Shown: positions 47,076 to 55,801, counted from the stretch's first letter. The stretch is 64,000 nucleotides of DNA from Micromonospora narathiwatensis (GCF_900089605.1 NZ_LT594324.1:3286001-3350000), one strand, 5' to 3'. The notes: generated by a model not told the origin, from the letters alone. Made by a program: numbers and translations.

Positions 47076-48419
47076 ATGGCCGCGGTGACGACCTGGACCG
47101 GCCGGGAAGCGAACGCACTGCGCCAAGCGCTGCGGATGAGCGTTACCGGCTTCGCCGAGCACTTGGGCGCGGCCCGTCGGACGGTGGCCAAGTGGAGCAG
47201 CCAGGGCGACAAGGTCCATCTGCGTGCCGACATGCAGGCTGCCCTGGACACCGTGCTGGCGCGTGCGACCCCCGACGTCCGCGAACGCTTCGAAGCACTG
47301 TTGAGCACAGATACCAACGGTGCATTTGCGGATCCCGCGACGCCGACTATCACCGCCACGCACCTTCATACTGACGAAGGCAGCATTCACGACATCGACT
47401 CGGACGGCGACGTGCGGCGCAGAGACCTCCTGACAGGCGTCACGATCAGCGGCATGGCCCTGCCGAACGTCGCACTGCTGCTCAACGCACTGGTCACACC
47501 CCCCTCGAAACACCAACCAGTTGCCCTACCGCTTCGGCAGTTCGCTCAAGGTGTCTCCGCAGCCAAGACCGACTACCAGGCCTGCCGGTACGAGCAGCTT
47601 CTCGCCGGACTCGTGGCCCTGTTGCCCGCCCTGGAACCGACTCGCGCGGACACCGAAGGCGAGCAACGAGCGCAGGTAGACGCCCTGGCCAGCGACCTCT
47701 ACCACGTCGCCGGCAGCGTGCTGCTCAAGGTCGGCGACAAGGGCATGGCCCTGGTCGCCGCCGAACGCAGCACCCGCGCCGCCTCGATCAGTCAGGACCC
47801 GGTGGCGATGGCCACCAGCGCACGGATCATGACCCACGCCCTCATGAGCAACGGCCACAGCCAACAGGCCAGGCAGCTCGCCGAAGACGCGGCCGAAACT
47901 CTTCGACGCGACACCCGGCTCGCCGCGACCGATGCGGTGGCCGTCCACGGCGCCCTGCTGCTGCGTGGTGCTGTCGCCGCCGCCCGTGACGACAACCGAG
48001 ACAGCGCACAAGCCATGCTCGACGAGGCTTCCCATGCCGCTGGACGACTCGGCTACGACGGCAACGACCGGTGGACCGGCTTCGGCGCCACCAACGTCCT
48101 GCTGCACCGCGTCAACATCGCGCTGACCCTGGGCGACGCCGGCACCGCTATCGCCCTCGCCCGCCAGGTACCGCTCGACAAGATCGACCTCGCCGAACGC
48201 AAGGCATCCCTATTCGTCGACGTGGCTCGCGCCTACACGCAGTGGGGCCGCTACGAGCAGGGCCTGAACGCACTGCGCAGCGCCTATCAGGTGGCACCAG
48301 AAGAGATCCGGTGCCGGCCAGCGGTGCAGCGCATCGCCTGCGACCTGGCAGTCCTCACCCGCGGGCACGTCCGCACCGCCGCCCTCGGCTTCGCCCAGCA
48401 CGCCGGGATCCAGGTATGA
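47076..48419 (+). CDS. XRE-family regulator with TPR-like C-terminal domain
   Basis: This 447-residue protein has an N-terminal Cro/XRE helix-turn-helix (NALRQALRMSVTGFAEHLGAARRTVAKW, residues 12-39). A linker and an all-helical TPR-like domain (about 155-440) follow, with repeated A-x-A-x helical pairs such as AQVDALASDLYHVAGSVLLK and AMATSARIMTHALMSNGHSQQARQLA. Such regulators sense small molecules or peptides. ATG 47076 follows GAGAGGA. Its stop overlaps the flavoprotein start by four bases. It is divergent from the small-protein operon and likely controls both. Confidence 0.88.
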   Translation: MAAVTTWTGREANALRQALRMSVTGFAEHLGAARRTVAKWSSQGDKVHLRADMQAALDTVLARATPDVRERFEALLSTDTNGAFADPATPTITATHLHTDEGSIHDIDSDGDVRRRDLLTGVTISGMALPNVALLLNALVTPPSKHQPVALPLRQFAQGVSAAKTDYQACRYEQLLAGLVALLPALEPTRADTEGEQRAQVDALASDLYHVAGSVLLKVGDKGMALVAAERSTRAASISQDPVAMATSARIMTHALMSNGHSQQARQLAEDAAETLRRDTRLAATDAVAVHGALLLRGAVAAARDDNRDSAQAMLDEASHAAGRLGYDGNDRWTGFGATNVLLHRVNIALTLGDAGTAIALARQVPLDKIDLAERKASLFVDVARAYTQWGRYEQGLNALRSAYQVAPEEIRCRPAVQRIACDLAVLTRGHVRTAALGFAQHAGIQV

Positions 48420-48991
48420 CTCGCGGCCATCTGCAGATCGTCGTCTGCGCTGCTGGGCCCGCCGCAGACGTAACCCGGCTGATCGACGCCGCGACGAAAC
48501 AGGCGTGGACAACAGCGGTCACCGCCACCCCCAGCGCCCTCGACTTCCTCGACGCGGAAGCGATAGAACAGCAGACGGGACACTCGGTCCGATCCACCTA
48601 CCGGTCGTCCCCCGGCACCCGCCGCTCCCTCCCTACCGCGGACGCGCTCATCATCGCCCCCGCCACCTACAACTCGGTCAACAAGATCGCCCTCGGCATC
48701 GCGGACAACTACGCCATGATCACGATCGCCGAGTTGATCGGCCGGCAGGTGCCGACCGTGGTCGTCCCGTTCGTCAACGCCGCCCTGGCCACCCGCGCAC
48801 CCTTCCAGCGTGCCGTGGCGAATCTCCGCGACGAGCGCATACGGGTCATCCTCGGGACCGACGACGGATGGGAGCCGCACCCGCCTGGCAGCGGCAACAG
48901 CCGCCAGCGGGCTTTCCCGTGGACGGCTGCGTTCGAAGCAGCGACCCGGATGGCCGGCGACCTGCCTGCCAGCAGCACCGATCGGGGCTGA
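48416..48991 (+). CDS. Flavoprotein family (HFCD-like) enzyme
   Basis: This 191-residue protein belongs to the flavoprotein superfamily of EpiD/Dfp-like FMN enzymes. It starts with LQIVVCAAGPAADVTRLIDAA. The FMN-binding stretch DALIIAPATYNSVNKIALGIADNY replaces the common PASANT motif, and VPFVNAALATRAPFQRAV follows. Family members decarboxylate cysteine-type carboxyls in RiPPs or in coenzyme A synthesis. It overlaps the XRE gene by four bases (ATGA). The adjacent peptide has no C-terminal Cys, so EpiD-type lanthipeptide decarboxylation is unlikely for it. Confidence 0.8.
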   Translation: MTRGHLQIVVCAAGPAADVTRLIDAATKQAWTTAVTATPSALDFLDAEAIEQQTGHSVRSTYRSSPGTRRSLPTADALIIAPATYNSVNKIALGIADNYAMITIAELIGRQVPTVVVPFVNAALATRAPFQRAVANLRDERIRVILGTDDGWEPHPPGSGNSRQRAFPWTAAFEAATRMAGDLPASSTDRG

Positions 48992-49107
48992 CCCACCTCG
49001 CGCGGAGACAGGAGGCAAGGTCAGACCCCGAGGTCAGCCAGCCGGTGGCTGTTGGCGTCCCCGGGCAGCCTCCACACCTGATCATTGGGCCAGTGTCGAT
49101 ACATCAC

Positions 49108-49150
49108 ACCCGTGCGCCGCCAGGGACTCGAACCCCCAAACCGGCGGATC
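49108..49150 (-). other. tRNA 3'-end-like fragment, possible attachment-site remnant
   Basis: On the minus strand the segment reads as a T-arm and acceptor end (GGGGGTTCGAGTCCCT followed by GGCGGCGCA) with a few bases of anticodon-stem-like sequence before it. No matching 5' half (D-arm, anticodon stem) precedes it, so it is not an intact tRNA gene. Such 3' tRNA pieces are left at the edge of integrative elements that use tRNA attachment sites. It lies between the flavoprotein gene and the MobA-like gene. Confidence 0.4.
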
Positions 49151-49175
49151 AAGAATTCCCGGGCACGTCGAGCCC

Positions 49176-49769
49176 TCAGGCGCCGACACGCTGCTCGGGG
49201 ACGGACAGTCCGTACAGGGCCATCAGCTCCGGGCTGTCGATCCGGCTGCCGTCGGCCACCGAGTCGCAGGAGATGTCGACGATCTGGTCCTTGTGCGCCA
49301 GCAGGTACGGCCGGGCGCCGACGTCGGCGCTGGCCAGGGTGGCGATGCCGGACCAGTGGCGGCGGCCGAAGAGCATCGGGTAGCCGCGCAGCCCGTCGTA
49401 GGTGGCGCAGACCAGCACGTCCGGGTAGGGCAGGGCGGCCACCCGCCGGACGGCGGCGGCGGTGAGCCCGGGCATGTCGACGGGCACCACGACGACGGCC
49501 TCGATCCCGTCGTCGGTCAGCGCGGCCAGCCCGGCCCGGATCGAGGAGCCGACGCCGGTCCCCCACGCGCGGTTTACCACCACGGTGGCGCCGGTCAGGT
49601 CCGTCGTCTCGCGGACCTGGTCGGCGGCCGCGCCCAGCACGACCACGATTTGCTCGCAGCCCGCCTCGCCCATTGTGTCGATCATCTGGCTGACCAGTGG
49701 TTTCTCCCCCTGGTGCAGCAACGCCTCGGGTCCGCCGATCCGACGGCCCCCACCAGCGGCGATGATCAT
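49176..49769 (-). CDS. MobA-like NTP transferase (molybdenum cofactor cytidylyltransferase-like)
   Basis: This protein is 197 residues from ATG 49769. It has the NTP-transferase signature MIIAAGGGRRIGGPEALL, the usual loop AAGxSxRMGxPKxLL with a Glu in place of the conserved Lys. It then has VVVPVDMPGLTAAAVRRV (metal-binding Asp) and LRGYPMLFGRRHW. The fold adds a nucleotide to a molybdopterin or a sugar phosphate. An in-frame GTG at 49853 would add 28 Arg-rich residues without homology. Its C-terminus matches the left 51-bp repeat copy. Confidence 0.8.
   Translation of the reverse strand: MIIAAGGGRRIGGPEALLHQGEKPLVSQMIDTMGEAGCEQIVVVLGAAADQVRETTDLTGATVVVNRAWGTGVGSSIRAGLAALTDDGIEAVVVVPVDMPGLTAAAVRRVAALPYPDVLVCATYDGLRGYPMLFGRRHWSGIATLASADVGARPYLLAHKDQIVDISCDSVADGSRIDSPELMALYGLSVPEQRVGA
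49180..49230 (+). repeat. 51-bp imperfect direct repeat, right copy
   Basis: This is the counterpart of 44571-44621 in the same orientation. It forms the 3' coding end of the intact MobA-like gene on the minus strand. Only four mismatches are seen. Together the copies bound a 4.6-kb segment. Confidence 0.75.
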
Positions 49770-49911
49770 TCCTGCGATCCGGTTCAGCGGTGCCCCCTCG
49801 TCCTGGGGGACGGAGCGGCGCAGCCGGCGTCCGGTCCGTCCCGTCGTACGCACACCGGACCAACGAGCGCCCCCGCGAGCGGGTAGCGGGGCAAAACGGA
49901 AAATTGTGCGA

Positions 49912-51615
49912 CTATGCCGCGTCGGCGTAGCAGTCGACGACGGACAGGTCCAGCGGGAACCGGACCGGGGTGTCGCCGAAGAGCAGCCGGGTGGCCTGGG
50001 CGCCCGCGGCGGTGACCGCCGCCGCGACCGCGTCGGCCCGCCCGGCCGGGCAGTGCACGATCACCTCGTCGTGCTGGAAGAAGACCAGCTCGGCCCCGGT
50101 GCCGGCGAGGGCCGTACGGAGCGTGGCCAGCAGCGTGGACGCCCACTCGGCGGCGGTGGCCTGGATGACGAAGTTGCGGGTGAACCGGCCCCGGGAACGG
50201 GCCGCCCGGGCCCGGGGACCCTGCGGATCCGCCCCCGCGTCCGGGTCCGCCTCCTCCCCGTCGCCGAGGCCCACCGACCCGGGCGGGCAGGTACGCCCCA
50301 GCCACGACCGCACCAGCCCGCCCGCCTCCCCGGTGCGGGCCGCCGCCTCGACGTACCCGAAGGCGGTCGGGTAGTTGCGCTTGAGCACCGCGAGGGCGGG
50401 CAGCGCGGCGCCGCCGGTCTGCCCGTACATCGCACCGAGCAGGGCCACCTTGGCGCGGGCCCGGTCACCGCCGAAGGCGTCCCGGGCGAGGGCGGCGTAG
50501 AGGTCGCCAGCGCCACCGGCGGCGGCCAGCCGTTCGTCACCGGAGACCGCGGCGAGCACCCGGGGTTCGAGCTGCCCCGCGTCGGCCACCACGAACGTCC
50601 AGCCGGGATCAGCGACCACCGCGCGCCGGATCACCTTCGGGATCTGCAGCGCTCCACCGCCCCGGGTGGCCCACCGGCCGGAGACCACCCCGCCGGGCAC
50701 GTACTCGGGTTGGAAGCGGCCACCGGAGACCCAGGCGTCCCGCCACGCCCAGCCGTGCGCCGTCCAGATCCGGTAGAGCTCCTTGTATTCCAGGACCAGC
50801 GGCGCCGCCGGGTGCTCCACCTCGCGCAGCACCCAGGCCCGGGTGTTCGGCAGCTCCACCCCGGCCCGGGCGAACGCCTTCAGCAGCTCCGCCGGGGAGT
50901 CGGCGTGCACCTGGCGTACGCCGAACGCCTCGGCGATCCCGGCGGCCAGCTCGGCCAGCCGGCGGGGCGGCCCGCCGACCGGCGACGCCTCGCCGAGCAG
51001 CTCGGCGAGGATCGTGTCGTGCACGTCGGCACGCCACGGCAGGCCGGCCGCCCCCATCTCGGCGGCGATCAGCGCACCGGCCGACTCGGCGGCGACCAGC
51101 AGCCGGAACCGGCCGGGGTGCGCGGTCGCCGCGATCCGGGCGAGCTGGTCGGCGTACACCCGGGTCAACGCCTCGATGCCCGGACCGGGCGGGCCGGACG
51201 GCGCGTCGAAGAGCGCGCCCTGGCCGTGACCGGGCGGCTCCGCCGGGCGGGGCGCCGGGTCGGCCGGCACCGGCGCGCCGGTCAGCCGGGCCCACGCGGC
51301 GGCGAGCGAGCGGGGCTCACCCCAGCGGCCGGCGTGGCCGAGCAGCAGCGCCTCGGTCAGCTCGACGTCGTGGCAGCGGTCCAGCCGGACGTCGGCGCGC
51401 AGCAGCGCCGGATAGATCGGGACGCCGGTGGCCCAGACCCATCGGGGCCGCTCGGCGGCCTCGCGGGCGGCCACCGCGGCGGCCAGGTCGGCCACCGGCT
51501 CGGCCGGACCGGTGGGTCGGCCGGCCGGGTCGAGGGGTTGCAGCACACCCCCGCCCCGCTCGTCGGACACCACCGCCACCAGCACGAACGTGATTCTGCC
51601 TCGCCCGTCTGACAC
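49912..51615 (-). CDS. Family-A DNA polymerase-like protein (bifunctional exonuclease/polymerase type)
   Basis: This protein has about 567 residues. It has the polymerase core of DNA polymerase I: motif A in VVADAGQLEPRVLAAVSGD, motif B in KVALLGAMYGQTGG, and motif C as FFQHDEVIVHCP. The N-terminal 250 residues correspond to a degenerate 3'-5' exonuclease-like region; the 5' nuclease of full PolA is absent. In motif A the usual Ser is Gly and the Ile is Leu (AGQLEPR). Related proteins occur in actinomycetes beside true PolA; their role is unclear. The GTG at 51615 is uncertain because a good ribosome site is lacking. Confidence 0.82.
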   Translation of the reverse strand: MSDGRGRITFVLVAVVSDERGGGVLQPLDPAGRPTGPAEPVADLAAAVAAREAAERPRWVWATGVPIYPALLRADVRLDRCHDVELTEALLLGHAGRWGEPRSLAAAWARLTGAPVPADPAPRPAEPPGHGQGALFDAPSGPPGPGIEALTRVYADQLARIAATAHPGRFRLLVAAESAGALIAAEMGAAGLPWRADVHDTILAELLGEASPVGGPPRRLAELAAGIAEAFGVRQVHADSPAELLKAFARAGVELPNTRAWVLREVEHPAAPLVLEYKELYRIWTAHGWAWRDAWVSGGRFQPEYVPGGVVSGRWATRGGGALQIPKVIRRAVVADPGWTFVVADAGQLEPRVLAAVSGDERLAAAGGAGDLYAALARDAFGGDRARAKVALLGAMYGQTGGAALPALAVLKRNYPTAFGYVEAAARTGEAGGLVRSWLGRTCPPGSVGLGDGEEADPDAGADPQGPRARAARSRGRFTRNFVIQATAAEWASTLLATLRTALAGTGAELVFFQHDEVIVHCPAGRADAVAAAVTAAGAQATRLLFGDTPVRFPLDLSVVDCYADAA

Positions 51616-51629
51616 TTCGGAGAAGGCAG

Positions 51630-51661
51630 GGCCCCTTCTTGACACGCGTCAAGAAGGGGCC
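51630..51661 (-). terminator. 14-bp perfect hairpin terminator of the amino-sugar operon
   Basis: The stem GGCCCCTTCTTGAC pairs perfectly with GTCAAGAAGGGGCC around the loop ACGC, 24 bp after the permease stop at 51686. It ends the leftward operon before the polymerase-like gene. I recall similar GGGCCCCTTCTT hairpins as frequent intergenic elements in Micromonospora/Salinispora, so it may also be a dispersed repeat family. Confidence 0.8.
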
Positions 51662-51685
51662 GCTCCGAACCCGGGGGCCGGAGGG

Positions 51686-52636
51686 TTACTTGCCGACGCC
51701 GGCGGTGAGGCCGGACTGGACCTGGCGTTGGAAGACGATGTACACGATCAGGACCGGCAGCATGGCCATGGTGACGCCGGCGAAGAGGCCGGACCAGTCG
51801 GACTTGTAGCCCTGGTTGACCGACAGTTCGATCAGCCCCTGGGAGATCACCTGGTGCTTCGGCTCGCCGGAGAGCGACTGCATGAGCAGGGTCGGCAGGT
51901 ACCACTGGTTCCACTGGCCGAGCACGTTGAAAATGCCGATGCTGATCAGGCCCGGCTTGGCCATCGGCAGCATGACGTTGAAGAAGGTCCGGGTGTGTGA
52001 GGCCCCGTCGACCATGGCCGCCTCGGCGATCGAGTGGGGCAGCGTCCGGAAGAACGAGTGCATGAAGAAGATCGTGAAGGACAGCGACCAGGCCACGTAG
52101 ACCAGGATCAGCATCAGGTGCTTGTTCGGGCCGAGCAGCGGGAACACCACGTTCATGTTGTAGACGCCCTTGAACAGTGGCACCGCGGCGAGGTAGATCG
52201 GCAGGGTCAGCCCCGACAGGAACATCCAGTAGATCAGCCGGTTGCCGCGGAACTGATAGCGGGCCAGCGCGTAGGCCGCCATCGAGCCCAGCAGCATCGT
52301 CAGGGTCACGCTGCCGACGAGCACGAGCACCGTGTTCAGGAAGAAGCTGTCGATCCCGGCCGTCCACGCCCGAGCGAAGTTGTCCCAATGCAGCCTGCTC
52401 GGGATCAGGGAGAGCGGCTTGCGGATGACTTCCGAGTCGCTCTTGAGCGCCGACATCACCACCCACAGCAGCGGGTAGATGACCATCAGGGCCCAGACGA
52501 CCAGGAACAGGTGGGAGAAGCCGTTGAAGATCCGGCTTCCGATTCCGGCCGCGCGGGGCTCGGCCCGCCGTGCGCGCGCCGGGTGGGCAGGCGTGGTGTG
52601 ATCGGCTTGGCCGAGACCGTGCGTCGCCGTGCTCAT
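51686..52636 (-). CDS. ngcG: Amino-sugar ABC permease 2 (NgcG-like)
   Basis: This 316-residue permease has six hydrophobic segments and the EAA loop SIAEAAMVDGASHTRTFFNVMLP. ATG 52636 with AAGGAGG upstream is preferred over an in-frame start at 52669. It is last in the operon and directly followed by a perfect hairpin. NgcG-type subunits of Streptomyces import N-acetylglucosamine and chitobiose using the shared ATPase MsiK. The GlcNAc kinase and SIS gene beside it support amino-sugar uptake. Confidence 0.88.
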   Translation of the reverse strand: MSTATHGLGQADHTTPAHPARARRAEPRAAGIGSRIFNGFSHLFLVVWALMVIYPLLWVVMSALKSDSEVIRKPLSLIPSRLHWDNFARAWTAGIDSFFLNTVLVLVGSVTLTMLLGSMAAYALARYQFRGNRLIYWMFLSGLTLPIYLAAVPLFKGVYNMNVVFPLLGPNKHLMLILVYVAWSLSFTIFFMHSFFRTLPHSIAEAAMVDGASHTRTFFNVMLPMAKPGLISIGIFNVLGQWNQWYLPTLLMQSLSGEPKHQVISQGLIELSVNQGYKSDWSGLFAGVTMAMLPVLIVYIVFQRQVQSGLTAGVGK

Positions 52637-52649
52637 CGTCGCGCCTCCT

Positions 52650-53591
52650 TCAGAACTCGATACGATCACGACGGGTGATCCTCAGCTGCACCGCGGCGAG
52701 CAGGATCGTGAAGATGGCCAGCGCCACGGCGATCGCGCAGGCGTAGCCGAACTGGCCCTTCTGGAACGCGTTGAACTGGATCACCGAGGCGAAGATCTCG
52801 CTGGCGTGGTTCGGCCCGCCCTGGCTCGGGGTCATGACGAAGACCAGGGCGTACATGTCCAGGGCGATGAAGCCCAGGTAGACCCAGGCCACCGAGACGG
52901 TGTCCCGCAGCAGCGGCAGGGTCACCCGGAAGAAGGTGTGGAACCGGCCCGCGCCGTCGAGGACCGCCGCCTCGTAGATGTCCTTCGGGATCGACTGCAT
53001 GGCCGCGGAGAAGAGCACCATGTAGAAGCCGGCGCCGCTCCACACCGCGATGAGCAGCAGCCACCACAGCACCGCCGGCACGCCGAGGAACGGCTCCGGA
53101 TCGGCGGTGAACGCGATGGGGTTCTCCGGGTCGACCAGTCCGATCTTGATGAGCAGGCCGTTGATCAGGCCCTGGCTGTCGGTGCGGTAGATCTGCTGCC
53201 ACATGACGGCGATGACCACCAGCGACAGCACCTGCGGGAAGAAGAAGATCACCTTGTAGAGCCCGGAGCCGAACACCCCGCGGATGCCGGCCCTGTCCTC
53301 GCGTCCGCCCACGTTGAGCAGGAACGCGAGGAACAGGGCCAGCGCGATGGTGAACAGCGGCACGGTGACCAGGAAGAAGACGTTGTGCCAGAACGCCTTC
53401 CGGATCAGCTCGTCGGAGAGCAGCCGGACGTAGTTGTCCAGCCCGACGAAGTGCTGGGAATCCGAGTACCCGCCCCAGTCGGTCAGCGAGTAGCCCGCCG
53501 CCTGCGCGAATGGCCACACCACGTAGAACAGGTACAGCGCGACGGGCAGGGCAAGGAAGCCCGTGACGAAACGCGCGACACCGTGCCGCAT
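52650..53591 (-). CDS. ngcF: Amino-sugar ABC permease 1 (NgcF-like)
   Basis: This 313-residue permease has six hydrophobic segments and the EAA loop DIYEAAVLDGAGRFHTFFRVTLP. ATG 53591 is preferred over GTG 53600 because of spacing to GGAAG. It lies 13 bp upstream of the NgcG-like gene and 22 bp after the binding-protein stop. The pair would form the channel for the Tat-exported binding protein. No ATPase gene is in the operon. Confidence 0.88.
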   Translation of the reverse strand: MRHGVARFVTGFLALPVALYLFYVVWPFAQAAGYSLTDWGGYSDSQHFVGLDNYVRLLSDELIRKAFWHNVFFLVTVPLFTIALALFLAFLLNVGGREDRAGIRGVFGSGLYKVIFFFPQVLSLVVIAVMWQQIYRTDSQGLINGLLIKIGLVDPENPIAFTADPEPFLGVPAVLWWLLLIAVWSGAGFYMVLFSAAMQSIPKDIYEAAVLDGAGRFHTFFRVTLPLLRDTVSVAWVYLGFIALDMYALVFVMTPSQGGPNHASEIFASVIQFNAFQKGQFGYACAIAVALAIFTILLAAVQLRITRRDRIEF

Positions 53592-53613
53592 TCGACTCAC
53601 ACTTCCGATCGGG

Positions 53614-55026
53614 TCAGGAGGTACGGGTCTGCTTCTTGATCGACGAGTCCTTGGCGACCTTGTCGGCGGCCGCCTGCATCTTGTCGACGAACTGCTGCGC
53701 GGTGAGCCGGCCGGCCATCAGCTCCTCGGACAGGTTCTGGCTCTCCTTGTCCAGGTCGGCGTAGAAGTCCTGGAACTTGACCGAGATGAGCTCGCTGCCG
53801 CCGTTCTTCATGAGGTTGTTCGCGCTGGACAGCGCGGAGTCCTGCACGTTGTCGCCGGAGCCCTTGGTGGAGGCCAGGGACTTGGTCAGCTCGGCGAACT
53901 TGGCCGAGCCCTCCTTCGACAGGATCGCCCGCAGGAACTCCTTGGCGGCCGCCTTGTTGGGCGCCTTGCTCGGCACGACGAAGCCCTCGCCGGCGGCGGC
54001 GAAGACGTCCTTGGGCGCCTTGTCGTCCGCGTTGGACCAGTAGTCGGAGATCGCCATGTCGAACCCGGGCGGGATGGTCGCCGCCATCTCGTTCTTCAGC
54101 CAGGTGCCGACCTGGATGAACGCCGCCTTGCCGTCGAGCCACGCCTGCTGCGACTGGGTGTGGTCGAGCTTGCCCGGCAGGAGCAGCTTGTCCTTGACCA
54201 GCTTCTCCCACGGCTCCAGCGCCTTGAGGACGCCGTCGGCCTTCCAGGCGTTGTCCTTCAGGTTGTCGATGTCGACGACCACCTGCTTGCCGGCGGTCTT
54301 CCAGATGCTCGCCATGAGCGCCCACCGGGGGTAGTAGCCGTGAGCCGCGTCGTGGACGTACGGCGCCATGCCCTTGGCCTTGATCTTCGGGGCGAGGTCG
54401 AAGAACTCGGCCCAGGTGGTCGGCGGCTGCCAACCCTCCTTCTGGAACAGGGCGGCGTTGTACCAGTTGCCCCAGACCGTGAACGCCACGTTCACGACGT
54501 AGAACTTGCCGTTCTGGGTGCCGTCGGACACCGTGCCCGGCAGCAGCGAGTCGGCTACCGTGCCCTCGCTGTCCCACGCGGGGGCGGTGAGCAGGTCGTC
54601 GAGCGGCTCGATGGCACCCTCGTTGATCAGCGTGCTGCGGTCCATCATGTCCGAACCCGAGTTCATGACCAGGTCACTCGGCTGCGTCGCCATCTTCGGC
54701 TGCTCTTCGGTCTTGATCTTCTGGGTGGAGCTCATGTTGACCGTGACGTTGGCGTGCTTGGCGTTGAAGATGACCTTGTCTTCCTTCGCCCACTGGTCAC
54801 CGAGGCCGCCGTTGAAGACGACCACCTTGACCGCACTGCCGTCCTGCACGCCGAACGGGTTGTCCTTGCTCTTCGCGCCGCCCTTGTCCTCGGGCTTGCT
54901 CGGCTCGCTGCCGGCGCAGGCGCTGAGCAGGCCCATGGCCGGGGCGGCGAGCAGGCCGGCCGCGGCGGCCCGCTGCAGCAGGGTCCGGCGGCTGAGGTCG
55001 CCGAGGTTCTCGGGAGTAACCGACAT
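53614..55026 (-). CDS. ngcE: Amino-sugar-binding Tat lipoprotein (NgcE-like)
   Basis: This 470-residue family 1 binding protein starts at ATG 55026 (AAGGAG upstream). Its signal has a twin-arginine motif (SRRTLLQRAAAAG) and a lipobox with Cys37 (LLSACAGS), so it is folded before Tat export and then lipidated. The body includes VVNVAFTVWGNWYNAALFQKEGW and KAAFIQVGTWLKNEMAATIP, both recalled from Streptomyces NgcE-type GlcNAc/chitobiose proteins. It is cotranscribed with the permeases downstream and SIS and RpiR upstream. The ligand is inferred. Confidence 0.85.
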   Translation of the reverse strand: MSVTPENLGDLSRRTLLQRAAAAGLLAAPAMGLLSACAGSEPSKPEDKGGAKSKDNPFGVQDGSAVKVVVFNGGLGDQWAKEDKVIFNAKHANVTVNMSSTQKIKTEEQPKMATQPSDLVMNSGSDMMDRSTLINEGAIEPLDDLLTAPAWDSEGTVADSLLPGTVSDGTQNGKFYVVNVAFTVWGNWYNAALFQKEGWQPPTTWAEFFDLAPKIKAKGMAPYVHDAAHGYYPRWALMASIWKTAGKQVVVDIDNLKDNAWKADGVLKALEPWEKLVKDKLLLPGKLDHTQSQQAWLDGKAAFIQVGTWLKNEMAATIPPGFDMAISDYWSNADDKAPKDVFAAAGEGFVVPSKAPNKAAAKEFLRAILSKEGSAKFAELTKSLASTKGSGDNVQDSALSSANNLMKNGGSELISVKFQDFYADLDKESQNLSEELMAGRLTAQQFVDKMQAAADKVAKDSSIKKQTRTS

Positions 55027-55051
55027 CTTCGTCTCTCCTTGTGGTGTCGGG

Positions 55052-55801
55052 TCAGGCGGTCCGCCGGAGGCGTCCGGCGTACCGCGACTCGAGGGCGAGG
55101 TTGTGCTCGTCCCCACCGGGGACGTTGGCGGAGAGGTAGATAGGGGGTACCTCCCCGGCCTGGTGGAACCGTCGTACGACCTCGGCGGTCAGCAGCTGCG
55201 CCAGCAGCGCCGCGGTGACCGACGAGACCGCACAGACCGCGCCGCCGCCCTCGAGCGGCAGCAGTGCGTCGCCGTACGGCGCGCCGTTGTCCAGCACGAC
55301 GTCGGCGAGGTCGGCGAGCCGGTGCCCGGACGGGTGCCGAGGAGCGACCCGGGCGCTGTGCTCGACCGAGGTGACCGCGATCAGCGGGTGGCCGTGCTCC
55401 CGGACCAGCGTCGCCAGCTCGACCACCGAGCCGTTGATGCCGGACTGGGAGGCGACCACGAACACGTCCTCGCGCTGCGGCGCCGCGAGGGCGTAGAGCT
55501 GGTGCGCCACCGCCGGGTCGCGCTCCAGCTTGGGGTCGGCGAGCACGTCGCGGGGCGCGTCGCCGTGCAGCACGAGATCGTGCAGGGAGAGTCGGTTGGT
55601 GGGGACCAGGCCACCGGCGCGGGCCACCAGCTCGGCGGCGAAGGCCTCGGAGTGGCCGGCGCCGAAGGCCTGGAGCACCCCGCCAGCGCGCAGCCCGGCG
55701 GCGATCAGGTCGGCCGCCCGGTCCACCCCGTCCGCCTGCGTGTCGACCAGCCGGTCGAGCACCGGGCGGACGGCGTCCGCGTACCGCTGGGCACTGATCA
55801 T
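55052..55801 (-). CDS. SIS-domain sugar-phosphate protein (UPF0309 type)
   Basis: This 249-residue protein has an SIS fold with the phosphosugar loop QAFGAGHSEAFAAELVARAGG near residues 44-64 and VFVVASQSGINGSVVELA further on. It starts in a four-base overlap (ATGA) with the RpiR gene, so the two are translationally coupled. SIS proteins isomerise, bind or cleave aminosugar phosphates. Next to GlcNAc uptake and kinase genes it may process GlcNAc- or MurNAc-phosphate, for example as an etherase-like enzyme. Confidence 0.85.
   Translation of the reverse strand: MISAQRYADAVRPVLDRLVDTQADGVDRAADLIAAGLRAGGVLQAFGAGHSEAFAAELVARAGGLVPTNRLSLHDLVLHGDAPRDVLADPKLERDPAVAHQLYALAAPQREDVFVVASQSGINGSVVELATLVREHGHPLIAVTSVEHSARVAPRHPSGHRLADLADVVLDNGAPYGDALLPLEGGGAVCAVSSVTAALLAQLLTAEVVRRFHQAGEVPPIYLSANVPGGDEHNLALESRYAGRLRRTA

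Noticed and set aside
49108..49150. Intact tRNA gene
   Set aside because: Only T-arm and acceptor-like bases are present; no D-arm or well-paired anticodon stem is found upstream.
49021..49863. Minus-strand frame of 280 codons overlapping the MobA-like gene
   Set aside because: It reads out of frame through the gene and its tail comes from the tRNA-like fragment, a typical spurious prediction.
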